Position numbers and translations under genes: made by a program. Shown here in pieces: positions 1 to 6,077 of a DNA stretch of 34,717 nucleotides. The number at the start of each line of letters is the position of its first letter. The stretch's first letter is position 1. The notes beneath the pieces were generated by a model. That model was not told the origin of the DNA. It worked only from the letters and a program-made list of their open reading frames with translations, and made no database searches. The DNA is from a virus. The stretch is taken from the IMG/VR virus record IMGVR_UViG_3300032242_001198, positions 1 to 34,717 of that record; one strand, given 5' to 3'.

Positions 1-279
1 AAAGTAAAACAATGTCAGTTTAGTTGGGTTTGTGAGGGTAAGGGTGATCCTAACAAAAACAATATAAAATATAAACAAGCTGAACAAATAGCATATGATG
101 TGTTAGCATATGACTCATATAATGAAGTAATACCCAAATCTGCATTATTCTTTCATAATTTGTCTGTTGATCCATTATGGCCATATAAACAAGTAGCAAA
201 GATAGGCAATCATATATTTTATAGTAGGGTTAAAAAGAGTACCCAAAAGTCTAGCAATAAAACAGAAAATAATACATAA
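1..279 (+). CDS. SleB-like cell wall hydrolase, C-terminal part (partial)
   Basis: The frame is open from the first base of the window to a TAA at 277-279 (92 codons), so the 5' end is cut off. The peptide has the look of the C-terminal half of the SleB/Hydrolase_2 family: a CQFSW start, then ALFFHN followed by a V-x-P-x-W segment and KIGNHIFY near the end, then a polar Lys/Asn/Ser tail. In bacteria SleB cleaves spore-cortex peptidoglycan. In phages the fold serves as a virion or lysis peptidoglycan hydrolase. The catalytic N-terminal half lies outside the window, so activity cannot be judged. Confidence 0.75.
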   Translation, partial: KVKQCQFSWVCEGKGDPNKNNIKYKQAEQIAYDVLAYDSYNEVIPKSALFFHNLSVDPLWPYKQVAKIGNHIFYSRVKKSTQKSSNKTENNT

Positions 280-285
280 TATCTA

Positions 286-759
286 ATGTCGGATAAACCA
301 AACTCAGCAAATGGCGTTAGTAGTTATGATTCTACTACTAGTGGATCATTAATACATTTCTTTAATCGTAATGTATCACCTTATGCTACCGAGACTAGTG
401 GACCTAAATTTGATTTAGTACCAGTTGAAAAGCATAAGGACATTATGCTTAACGTTGCAAGGTTGCATGCCAAGCAAGAATATGATAGAATTATGGAACT
501 TGTTAATGTATTACAGAAGCAAGCAGAACAGATTAAGCATAGACTTGATTTAACTGATATGGTTCATGCGGCTAAATATGATTTTCAGTTAGCGAATGGT
601 AATGTATATTGGTTGTTATATGACCACAGAAAACAGTTTACTAGATTAAGTATTCATGGTCCTAATGATTGGTCTAGTAGAGCACCAGAAGAATACGAAT
701 ATCTAGCAAAAGTTAAATGGTTAGGTGACCACACTTGGATAGAGGTAGAAGATGAATAG
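286..759 (+). CDS. DUF2452-like conserved protein
   Basis: 157 residues. The N-terminal ~50 residues look disordered. From about residue 55 there is a helical stretch (REYDRIMEL-like, with VLQKQAEQIKHRL), then a conserved-looking C-terminal half with YWLLYD, LSIHGPNDW, YEYLAKV and LGDHTWIEV. This order and these motifs match my memory of the DUF2452 family, found in bacteria and phages, whose function is unknown. It starts 6 nt after the hydrolase stop with no clear Shine-Dalgarno, which suggests translational coupling. It overlaps the next gene by 8 nt, so it is probably part of the same operon. Confidence 0.7.
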   Translation: MSDKPNSANGVSSYDSTTSGSLIHFFNRNVSPYATETSGPKFDLVPVEKHKDIMLNVARLHAKQEYDRIMELVNVLQKQAEQIKHRLDLTDMVHAAKYDFQLANGNVYWLLYDHRKQFTRLSIHGPNDWSSRAPEEYEYLAKVKWLGDHTWIEVEDE

Positions 760-1321
760 AAGCCCACAACGTGGAACATTTGGTATTAAAAAACTAGTTG
801 AAAAAGTTGAATTAGGCAAAACTACCGCGGAACATGCAGAGGAAATGATTGATTTCATTAAGTCTAGTACACAACAAAAATTAGAACTTGAAGAAACTGA
901 TGAGTGGAAAGTAGACAACATGGAGTACGACTTACGTAGTACTCAGTGGATACTTGATAAAGTAAAAAGTGATGATGTGTACGCACAACACCTTTATGCC
1001 GCTATGTGTAACAATGGTTTTACTAAGAATGATGTATGGCCCATATTAACTGAAAAGCGTTGGAGTTGTAGTTGGCGTAGCGCAGGAGGTATAATTGCTG
1101 ACATGCAAGAGAAGGGTGATTATATTGATTGGTACTGTTCAGGTATCAGAGATACTAAAATATTAGATGATGACGAATTTAGTGCCCTTACAAAAGAACA
1201 ACAAGAATACTATATACAGGGTAAAAAGTTTGTACCTGAAAGTTGCGTGACTGATGAGATACGAGAAGATTTGTTGAAATTGGGTTGGATAGTTGTAAAT
1301 GATGACAATGAAACATACTAA
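752..1321 (+). CDS. Hypothetical phage protein, 189 aa
   Basis: Overlaps the upstream gene by 8 nt and is read in a different frame, typical of a packed phage operon. The N-terminal half is helical and charged. The middle (about residues 75-135) is rich in Trp and Cys, with YAAMCNNGF, KRWSCSWRSAGG and DYIDWYCSG, and looks like the conserved core. The C-terminus ends with a short acidic segment after EDLLKLGWIV. I do not recognise a named family. No membrane segment or signal peptide is visible. The Cys residues are not spaced as a zinc finger. Confidence 0.75.
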   Translation: MNRSPQRGTFGIKKLVEKVELGKTTAEHAEEMIDFIKSSTQQKLELEETDEWKVDNMEYDLRSTQWILDKVKSDDVYAQHLYAAMCNNGFTKNDVWPILTEKRWSCSWRSAGGIIADMQEKGDYIDWYCSGIRDTKILDDDEFSALTKEQQEYYIQGKKFVPESCVTDEIREDLLKLGWIVVNDDNETY

Positions 1322-1325
1322 ATAC
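1318..1325 (+). promoter_or_regulatory. Late-promoter-like CTAAATAC before iscU
   Basis: CTAAATAC lies 16 nt upstream of the iscU ATG, at the 3' end of the preceding gene. It resembles the T4 late -10 element (TATAAATA). A transcript starting about 6 nt downstream would keep the AGGAG ribosome site at 1331-1335. In an AT-rich genome such 8-mers also occur by chance, so confidence is low. Confidence 0.3.
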
Positions 1326-1341
1326 ACTATAGGAGAATATC

Positions 1342-1728
1342 ATGTCTTACAGCGCACAAGTGATTGACCATTATGAAAACCCACGAAATGTTGGTAGTTT
1401 TAGTAAAGATGAAGAAGATGTGGGCGTAGGACTTGTAGGAGCCCCGTCGTGTGGGGACGTCCTTAAGTTGAGTATTAAAGTAGATAAAATAACAGGGATA
1501 ATAACAGATGCCAAATTTAAAACATATGGGTGCGGGTCGGCAATTGCTAGTTCAAGTCTTATCACAGACTGGGTCAGGGGTAAAACATTGGATGAAGCAA
1601 CCTCTATTAAAAACTCCCATATCGCAGAAGAACTCAGCCTTCCCCCAGTCAAAATCCACTGCAGTATCCTCGCCGAAGACGCCATCAAAGCCGCAGTAGA
1701 AGATTATAGAAAGAAATATAATGGCTAA
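1342..1728 (+). CDS. iscU: IscU-type Fe-S cluster scaffold protein
   Basis: 128 residues, the normal length of bacterial IscU, and collinear with it from MSYSAQVIDHYENPRNVGSF to the end. IscU is the scaffold on which IscS-derived sulfur and iron are built into [2Fe-2S] clusters before transfer to apo-proteins. All expected cluster residues are present: Cys37, Asp39, Cys64, His106 and Cys107. The LPPVK motif (100-104) that binds the HscA chaperone is intact, so the protein should plug into the host Isc machinery. No iscS, hscA or fdx accompanies it. A good AGGAG site lies 6 nt before the ATG. It overlaps the next gene by 8 nt and leads the iron-protein cassette. The 3' part (about 1596-1705) is clearly GC-richer than the neighbouring genes, which points to acquisition from a host. 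Confidence 0.95.
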   Translation: MSYSAQVIDHYENPRNVGSFSKDEEDVGVGLVGAPSCGDVLKLSIKVDKITGIITDAKFKTYGCGSAIASSSLITDWVRGKTLDEATSIKNSHIAEELSLPPVKIHCSILAEDAIKAAVEDYRKKYNG

Positions 1729-2023
1729 TGAATTAGCAAAATTCTTAAACTCACAACGCCGATATAGGGATGAAAATGCAGTTAAGAAACAAGTTAAGAT
1801 TGCAAAACAACATGGATTGTCTAATAAAGATAAATCAGTAAAAGAACCACATCGTTTAGTTAAACATCATGCTATGGATTGTGGTATACCGAGTTGTCCT
1901 TTATGTAGTAACCCTCGCAGAACTCATAAAGATACACTAACAGCACAAGAGAAAAGATTGTTTCAGGATACTGAAAAAATCACAGATAAACACAGTAATG
2001 GATTAAAACCAACTGAAGAATGA
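1721..2023 (+). CDS. Small Cys-containing conserved-type protein
   Basis: 100 residues, very basic in the first half (many Lys, Arg and His). The core at about 49-70 has HHAMDCGIPSCPLCSNPRRT, with three Cys in a C-x4-C-x2-C arrangement, followed by a TAQEKR segment that resembles small bacterial and phage proteins with a C..C..NPR motif before a TIQE/TAQE stretch. A metal-binding knuckle is plausible but a fourth ligand is not obvious. His residues just upstream could supply one. It overlaps iscU by 8 nt and is followed 21 nt later by rubrerythrin, so it belongs to the iron cassette. I cannot assign a function. Confidence 0.75.
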   Translation: MANELAKFLNSQRRYRDENAVKKQVKIAKQHGLSNKDKSVKEPHRLVKHHAMDCGIPSCPLCSNPRRTHKDTLTAQEKRLFQDTEKITDKHSNGLKPTEE

Positions 2024-2044
2024 CTTACACACAAAGGAGAAACT

Positions 2045-2509
2045 ATGTCAGAAACTATAACTAGCCTACAAGGGGCTTTAGCAGGCGAAAGCCAAGCACA
2101 CATTAAATATCGTTATTTTGCAAAGATTGCACGTGCAGAAGGATATGAAGATATTGCAAAACATTTTGAGCATACAGCAGACCAAGAACTACTACATGCT
2201 TGGGGTCATTTAGAATTGCTACTTAAGAAACCAGATACTAAACAATGTTTAGAAATGGCTATTGAGGGTGAGACTTATGAGTTTGAAGTTATGTATCCTG
2301 AATTCCGTGAGATTGCAGAATTTGAAGGCAATTTGAATGCGGCTAAAGAAGCAGAACATCAGATTGAAGAATCACAGCGCCATGCTAGTGAGTTTAAAGA
2401 AATACTAAAGAAAGCAGAGAAGCGTTTTGCGGCACTTGCTAAAGTTGAAAAACGTCATGCAGAAGCATATCAAGCTAAATTAGATGAATTAACAAAGGGA
2501 GCAGAATAA
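2045..2509 (+). CDS. Rubrerythrin (ferritin-like diiron protein)
   Basis: 154 residues forming the four-helix ferritin-like domain of rubrerythrin, which reduces hydrogen peroxide at a diiron site. The expected carboxylate and His ligands are visible in order: Glu in GESQAHIKY (helix 1), FEHTADQELLHAWGHL (ExxH type, helix 2), EGETYEFEVMYPEF, and EEAEHQ-like plus EEAEHQIEE-type repeats in helix 3-4, ending with KVEKRHAEAY. The classical C-terminal rubredoxin domain is missing here. It is encoded instead by the next gene, whose start overlaps this stop (TAATG). A strong AAAGGAG lies 5 nt before the ATG. Likely roles are peroxide defence in the infected cell or iron handling. Confidence 0.93.
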   Translation: MSETITSLQGALAGESQAHIKYRYFAKIARAEGYEDIAKHFEHTADQELLHAWGHLELLLKKPDTKQCLEMAIEGETYEFEVMYPEFREIAEFEGNLNAAKEAEHQIEESQRHASEFKEILKKAEKRFAALAKVEKRHAEAYQAKLDELTKGAE

Positions 2510-2637
2510 TGGAACACGTATGCGTAATTTGCGGTCATGTACATGATGAAGTGACTGAAGGTAAATGGGATGAATTGCCAGCTGATTTTCTATGTCCAGA
2601 ATGTGGATGTGGTAAAGATGAGTATGAACTAATTTAA
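2509..2637 (+). CDS. Rubredoxin-like protein, 42 aa
   Basis: A 42-residue gene whose ATG shares one base with the rubrerythrin stop (TAATG), so the two are translationally coupled. It reads MEHVCVICGHVHDE, then a W-x2-LP-x-D segment (WDELPADF) and LCPECG, and ends KDEYELI. The two CxxC knuckles (Cys5/Cys8 and Cys29/Cys32) form the rubredoxin Fe(Cys)4 site. The spacing between them is 20 residues, about nine fewer than in free-standing rubredoxins but longer than in rubrerythrin C-terminal domains. An additional Cys34 is present. It would pass single electrons to rubrerythrin and possibly to the desaturase downstream. Confidence 0.9.
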   Translation: MEHVCVICGHVHDEVTEGKWDELPADFLCPECGCGKDEYELI

Positions 2638-2639
2638 AT

Positions 2640-3179
2640 ATGGTAATACATGAAATTCATGATTTATCAAATGAATATGTAACTACTTTATTAAAGAAAG
2701 GTCTAAGTGAAATCACGGATGAGAATTTAAAAAACAACTATCATCCTGATTATATAGACACTCCGGGAAATTTGTTTTGCATATTGAAACAAGGTAGATA
2801 TGTTAATGGAAAGTACTATGTATTAGAAGTAGATGGACAATATATATGTAGTGCGGGATGGAATGAATACGAGCTAGATAGTAATATAGCATTATTGCTA
2901 ACAAGATTGTATATAGCACCAAAACATAGAACAAAGCAATATGCAGGCACATATATTTTACCTAAAGCTTTAGAAGAAGCAAAGAATTATAAACATATTT
3001 GGTTGACCGTCAATGAATACAACAAGGGATTATATTCATGGTTTGATAGGAGATTAAAGGGCAGAAGGACAGGACTATTTTGTGACTGGCCCGAAATATA
3101 TAAAAAGTTTACACCTATAGGTAAGAGACATATATATTATACTGAACAATATGTAGTGGAGTATCAACCAAATGCCTAA
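2640..3179 (+). CDS. GNAT-like acetyltransferase
   Basis: 179 residues. The central part has the strand-helix pattern of the GNAT fold: VLEVDGQYICSAGW (strands 2-3), LLLTRLYIAPKHRTKQYAGTYI (strand 4 and the acetyl-CoA loop, here R-x-K-x-Y-A-G), then IWLTVNEYNKGLYSWF, the usual strand 5/helix 4 'N..a..fy.r.GF' element. GNAT enzymes transfer acyl groups from CoA to amines. The substrate cannot be told. No clear Shine-Dalgarno is visible, so the start may depend on coupling to rubredoxin, whose stop is 2 nt upstream. It overlaps the desaturase by 8 nt. Confidence 0.65.
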   Translation: MVIHEIHDLSNEYVTTLLKKGLSEITDENLKNNYHPDYIDTPGNLFCILKQGRYVNGKYYVLEVDGQYICSAGWNEYELDSNIALLLTRLYIAPKHRTKQYAGTYILPKALEEAKNYKHIWLTVNEYNKGLYSWFDRRLKGRRTGLFCDWPEIYKKFTPIGKRHIYYTEQYVVEYQPNA

Positions 3180-3948
3180 TAACAAAAACATCCTTAGCAT
3201 ACCTTTTTTGATGTTTTTTCCTATGCACATAGGTGTACTTTTAATACCGTTCATATCAACTATTAGTTGGTTACATCTATGGTATTTTCTCATAGGGTAT
3301 ATATTGATATGTGGTCTAGGAAATAATGTAGGACTACATCGTTGGGCAAGTCACAAGTCAGTTGAATTAGGAACATATTCAAAATATATCGTATTGTTTT
3401 TTAGCATGATGGCAGCACAAGGTCACGCTATCTGGTGGGCGGCATTACATAGAGGTATGCACCATAGACATTCTGATACTGATAAAGATTTACATAGTCC
3501 TATGCATGGCAAATGGCATGCGTTTCACGGTTGGGAATGGAAGCACGATCCGGCTACAGTAAACTATAAGTATGTTATTGACTTGTTACGAGACCCATTA
3601 CTAGTCATTACCGGTAAGTATTATAAATTAATTGTTTTATCTACTTGGATTTTTGTAGGCTGTATCAATTTAGATTTGTTATTATGGATGTTCTTATTAC
3701 CTGCAGTATTAGGTTTACATCTTGAGGGTATGGTTAATTTGTTATGTCACACAAATATAGGTTACAGAAATTTTGAAACTAAAGACAATTCACATAATGT
3801 TCCCTTATTGGGTATATTAAACTGGGGTAACGGATGGCATAATAACCATCATTATAATCAAAGCTCATACGATTTTGGGTCTAGAATATCTAATAAATGG
3901 TATGAATTTGACCCGTGTAAGATGTTTTTACCTTTATTAAAATATTAA
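3172..3948 (+). CDS. Membrane fatty acid desaturase (delta-9 type)
   Basis: 258 residues with the three histidine boxes of the membrane diiron desaturase family: HRWASH (H-x4-H, about residue 57), HRGMHHRH (H-x2-HH type, about 94, followed by SDTDKDLHS) and GWHNNHHY (about 222). Hydrophobic segments at about 5-50, 67-85 and 150-185 give the usual two paired membrane spans. This family inserts a cis double bond into acyl chains using O2 and two electrons from a carrier protein. The order HRxxSH / HRxHHxxSD / HNNHH is that of stearoyl-CoA or acyl-lipid delta-9 desaturases. Its start overlaps the GNAT-like gene by 8 nt. A rubredoxin encoded 0.5 kb upstream is a possible electron donor. Confidence 0.93.
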   Translation: MPNNKNILSIPFLMFFPMHIGVLLIPFISTISWLHLWYFLIGYILICGLGNNVGLHRWASHKSVELGTYSKYIVLFFSMMAAQGHAIWWAALHRGMHHRHSDTDKDLHSPMHGKWHAFHGWEWKHDPATVNYKYVIDLLRDPLLVITGKYYKLIVLSTWIFVGCINLDLLLWMFLLPAVLGLHLEGMVNLLCHTNIGYRNFETKDNSHNVPLLGILNWGNGWHNNHHYNQSSYDFGSRISNKWYEFDPCKMFLPLLKY

Positions 3949-3969
3949 ACTGTTATTATATCAATTTAT

Positions 3970-3977
3970 GATAAATA
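3970..3977 (+). promoter_or_regulatory. GATAAATA, late-promoter-like
   Basis: GATAAATA 34 nt upstream of the ATG at 4012. It is the same octamer found before several endonuclease genes in this window and differs from T4 late TATAAATA by one base. Placement would leave the AGGAA ribosome site (about 4001-4005) in the leader. Confidence 0.3.
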
Positions 3978-4011
3978 TAAGATTGACACAACCATAATAT
4001 AGGAAAAATAT

Positions 4012-4512
4012 ATGTCTTACGTAATAGATTTTAAAATGGATAATTTAGTAGCAGCCAATACTGTATTATCTGAATGGGTATCCAATACCACATATGCAGA
4101 TTTAAATGGATTATTTCCCGAAATTTCAGAAGCAGATTGGCCTACTATAAGAGCATCTATATCAGACATGGTTGCATTACCAAGGGCAGAAGTAGGCGTT
4201 ACTCCCGGAGTACTTGACTATTCACAATCTGTTAATGAATATGGCGCACATATAGTAATTACATTTGATAGTAAAGACTCATATGATAATTACGAATTAA
4301 GTCACCGTAGAGTTATAAATTATGGATTAGTATTATATTTTCCTGAATCTGATAACTTTGTTGTAAAAGATTATATTACACTTGATGGTAGAAATATAAT
4401 TGATACACGTCCGGGATTTAGTGTTACTAATACACCTATTGGGTTGTGGTTAGTAAGAACATATCAATTATATCGTCAATCAATTATAACATGTACACAT
4501 ACAGAAACATAA
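4012..4512 (+). CDS. Hypothetical protein, 166 aa
   Basis: Preceded by AGGAAAAATAT, a fair ribosome site. The protein is mixed alpha/beta with no signal peptide or membrane helix. Noticeable segments are ISEADWPTIRASISDMVALP (about 38-58), HIVITFDSKDSYDNYELSHR (about 82-101), VINYGLVLYFPESDNF and YITLDGRNIIDTRPGF. I do not recognise a family. It follows the desaturase after 63 nt and is followed by a strong promoter, so it is probably the last gene of the first plus-strand operon. Confidence 0.7.
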   Translation: MSYVIDFKMDNLVAANTVLSEWVSNTTYADLNGLFPEISEADWPTIRASISDMVALPRAEVGVTPGVLDYSQSVNEYGAHIVITFDSKDSYDNYELSHRRVINYGLVLYFPESDNFVVKDYITLDGRNIIDTRPGFSVTNTPIGLWLVRTYQLYRQSIITCTHTET

Positions 4513-4540
4513 TTTTGGGTAAACTACTTAAAAAAAATTC

Positions 4541-4569
4541 TTGACATTAATTCAATTCAGTGCTATACT
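4541..4569 (+). promoter_or_regulatory. Sigma70 promoter TTGACA-17-TATACT
   Basis: TTGACA at 4541-4546, a 17-nt spacer, and TATACT at 4564-4569. It would start a transcript at about 4576 that meets an intrinsic terminator at 4767-4797. Confidence 0.85.
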
Positions 4570-4598
4570 TATTGAAATTCAGGACTAAATAAAAGACT

Positions 4599-4736
4599 AT
4601 GATGAATAAAACTTGTAACATGTTGAAGCATAACGGACAATGGCAGTCATTAGCCACTGTATCCTTTGTGCCAGCATATCCAACAAGTATTCGTGGCTTA
4701 AATGATTCAAAGGAACATGGCCCGGGGACTAGGTAA
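4599..4736 (+). CDS. Possible 45-aa leader peptide or small RNA
   Basis: Between a strong promoter (4541-4569) and an intrinsic terminator (4767-4797) the only sizeable reading frame is this one: 45 codons starting ATG ATG, with peptide features WQSLATVSFVPAYP and SKEHGPGTR. No good Shine-Dalgarno precedes it (a weak AGGA about 15 nt upstream). ACTTGT near 4611 can pair with ACAAGT near 4736, which would close the unit as one structured RNA. It may therefore be a small RNA, an attenuation leader or a small protein. I cannot choose between them from sequence. Confidence 0.3.
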   Translation: MMNKTCNMLKHNGQWQSLATVSFVPAYPTSIRGLNDSKEHGPGTR

Positions 4737-4766
4737 CAAGTTAACATCATAACAAAATTATCAAGA

Positions 4767-4797
4767 CCCTGGGACTCGCAAGACTCTCAGGGTTTTT
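4767..4797 (+). terminator. Intrinsic terminator
   Basis: CCCTGGGA (4767-4774) pairs with TCTCAGGG (4785-4792), 8 bp with one G-U, and is followed by TTTTT. It ends the short unit that starts at the 4541 promoter. Confidence 0.8.
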
Positions 4798-4814
4798 ACT
4801 TACATACAAAGGAT

Positions 4815-4843
4815 TTGACAATAAATGGACAAAGAGATACAAT
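4815..4843 (+). promoter_or_regulatory. Sigma70 promoter TTGACA-17-TACAAT
   Basis: TTGACA at 4815-4820 followed by ATAAATGG, a 17-nt spacer and TACAAT at 4838-4843. It belongs to the phage promoter family sharing TTGACAATAAAT. It would drive the structured region 4993-5281 and the first tRNAs. Confidence 0.8.
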
Positions 4844-4992
4844 ACACAACTTCTGAAACAAAACATGATTGGTTTAGCACTTATGTTTTGACGAAGGAGC
4901 AACTAGCACAGTTGATACAGAATAAGGTTGACCGTGCTAAAATCTATCATATGAACATTGAGAAGGTGAAATCACTAACCAACGATAGTTGA
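4825..4992 (+). CDS. Doubtful small ORF, 55 aa
   Basis: 55 codons from an ATG in the spacer of the 4815 promoter to TGA at 4990-4992. The composition looks codon-like (for example VLTKEQLAQLIQNKVDRAK) and an AAAGGA lies 11 nt upstream of the ATG. However, the terminator at 4767-4797 ends upstream transcripts and the 4815 promoter starts downstream of the ATG, so translation would need read-through. No family is recognised. Confidence 0.3.
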   Translation: MDKEIQYTTSETKHDWFSTYVLTKEQLAQLIQNKVDRAKIYHMNIEKVKSLTNDS

Positions 4993-5281
4993 TAGATAGC
5001 GTGAATAGGCAACGAGAGCCGTAATACAGCGTTAAATGTATAGAATGGGCGGACAGTACACATGAAATTTGTGGCGATAACACAAAAAGTAAGACTACTG
5101 GGTAGGGTAATAACCCTATCATGTCGTGTAGAGATACACGGCATTCTAAAACATACTATTGATTGTCATAGGGATATGTTAATATTGGGTGAAAAGCCCG
5201 ATAGATTCATAGTATGTTTTAGAATGCTTATTACGGAGAAACAGAAGCCCTGACCCCTGAAAGGTTGAGCCGTAATATCAT
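4993..5281 (+). ncRNA. Structured noncoding leader before the first tRNAs
   Basis: No convincing coding sequence. Several perfect stems occur in a row: GGTAGGGT (5101-5108) with ACCCTATC (5113-5120), CGTGTA-GAGA-TACACG (5125-5140) with a GNRA-type tetraloop, and a 19-bp stem 5141-5159/5209-5227 enclosing a 6-bp hairpin (ATTGGG/CCCGAT). The 11-mer GAGCCGTAATA is present at both ends (5016-5026 and 5267-5277). It is transcribed from the 4815 promoter and joined to tRNA-Arg. It may be a noncoding RNA or a processing leader; no known class is recognised. Confidence 0.4.
5141..5227 (+). repeat. 19-bp perfect inverted repeat
   Basis: GCATTCTAAAACATACTAT (5141-5159) is exactly complementary to 5209-5227. 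The 49-nt loop contains a second hairpin. There is no T-tract, so it is not a terminator. Confidence 0.85.
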
Positions 5282-5358
5282 GCGACCGTAACTCAGTGGA
5301 TTAGAGTACCTGTCTACGAAATAGGAAGCCGAAGGTTCAAGTCCTTCCGGTCGCACCA
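5282..5358 (+). tRNA. tRNA-Arg(ACG)
   Basis: Cloverleaf with acceptor GCGACCG/CGGTCGC, anticodon stem CCTGT/ATAGG around loop CTACGAA, T-arm GAAGG-TTCAAGT-CCTTC, discriminator A and encoded CCA. Anticodon ACG reads CGN codons if the host TadA converts A34 to inosine. Confidence 0.95.
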
Positions 5359-5364
5359 AAATAT

Positions 5365-5438
5365 GGGCTTGAAACTTTAAGGTGAAGTAACTGGCTTTTA
5401 ACCAGTAAAACTCGGATCGTTCCCGAGCAAGCCTACCA
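5365..5438 (+). tRNA. tRNA-Lys(TTT)
   Basis: Acceptor GGGCTTG/CAAGCCT (first pair G-U), anticodon stem ACTGG/CCAGT with loop CTTTTAA, T-stem CTCGG/CCGAG, discriminator A and encoded CCA. The T-loop is ATCGTTC instead of TTCGAAT-like, but the stems are complete. Confidence 0.93.
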
Positions 5439-5455
5439 TATAAACAATGAAAATA

Positions 5456-5498
5456 ATTGAACTATGATAAATACTTTTATAGTTAAAAAGAGTTCAAT
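5456..5498 (+). promoter_or_regulatory. Hairpin with late-like promoter in its loop (HNH gene control)
   Basis: ATTGAACT (5456-5463) pairs perfectly with AGTTCAAT (5491-5498), which sits between the ribosome site AAGAG and the ATG at 5499. The loop holds GATAAATA (5466-5473). Read-through RNA would fold and hide the start. RNA started from the loop element (about 5480) would lack the 5' arm and be free for translation. Confidence 0.55.
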
Positions 5499-6077
5499 AT
5501 GAAACAGTGTCCAAAATGCGGAGCACAACACAAAAAATTAGGAACATATTGTTCTAGGTCGTGTGCTAATAGTAGAATATTTTCTGATGAAGCTAAACTC
5601 AAAAAGAGCATAGCACTTAAAGGAAAACCAGCTTTTCGAAGCCATTATGATAAAGAGGCGCAAGCCGCTAAGTCTCGTCAGAGGTGGTTAGAAAAATATA
5701 ATGCTACCCCGTTTGTTGAGTTGGGTATAGAGAACAGACGCCGCAGAGTGTTTGAAGAACAAGATTACTGTTGTAACAAGTGTGGTATAAGTGAATGGCA
5801 GGGCTGTAAGATTCCACTTGAACTTGAACATAAAGACGGTAACTCAACCAATAATGTTAGAGAAAATTTAGAAGGCTTGTGTCCAAACTGTCACAGTATT
5901 ACTGATACTTGGCGAGGCAGAAATAAACCTTCAAAAAATGGTGTGAATATAGTTACTGATGAGTTTTTATTACAGTGCTTAACCGAAACTAATAATATTA
6001 GACAAGGATTACTTAAAGCAGGCTTATCAGCAAAAGGTAATAACTATGCAAGAGCAAAAAAACTTTTAGGTAGGTAA
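5499..6077 (+). CDS. HNH homing-type endonuclease with zinc fingers
   Basis: 192 residues. The N-terminal knuckle CPKCG...CSRSC (4-22) is a four-Cys zinc site. The HNH domain at about 90-135 has CNKCG, then LELEHKDGNSTNNVRENLEGLCPNCHS, with the His of the LEH segment, Asn residues of the middle strand and the second CxxC plus H of CPNCH. A C-terminal helix-rich part (about 150-192) may bind DNA. This layout is typical of free-standing phage HNH endonucleases that spread between tRNA or other genes. It lies between tRNA-Lys and tRNA-Ser, is flanked by a 9-bp direct repeat, and is preceded by a regulatory hairpin. Confidence 0.9.
   Translation: MKQCPKCGAQHKKLGTYCSRSCANSRIFSDEAKLKKSIALKGKPAFRSHYDKEAQAAKSRQRWLEKYNATPFVELGIENRRRRVFEEQDYCCNKCGISEWQGCKIPLELEHKDGNSTNNVRENLEGLCPNCHSITDTWRGRNKPSKNGVNIVTDEFLLQCLTETNNIRQGLLKAGLSAKGNNYARAKKLLGR

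Noticed and set aside
5062-5253. 63-codon plus frame and minus frames in the leader region
   Set aside because: They run through the 19-bp inverted repeat. No ribosome site or coding character.
4993-5281. Group I or group II intron
   Set aside because: No recognisable P/Q/R/S core or domain V, and the flanking tRNAs are intact.
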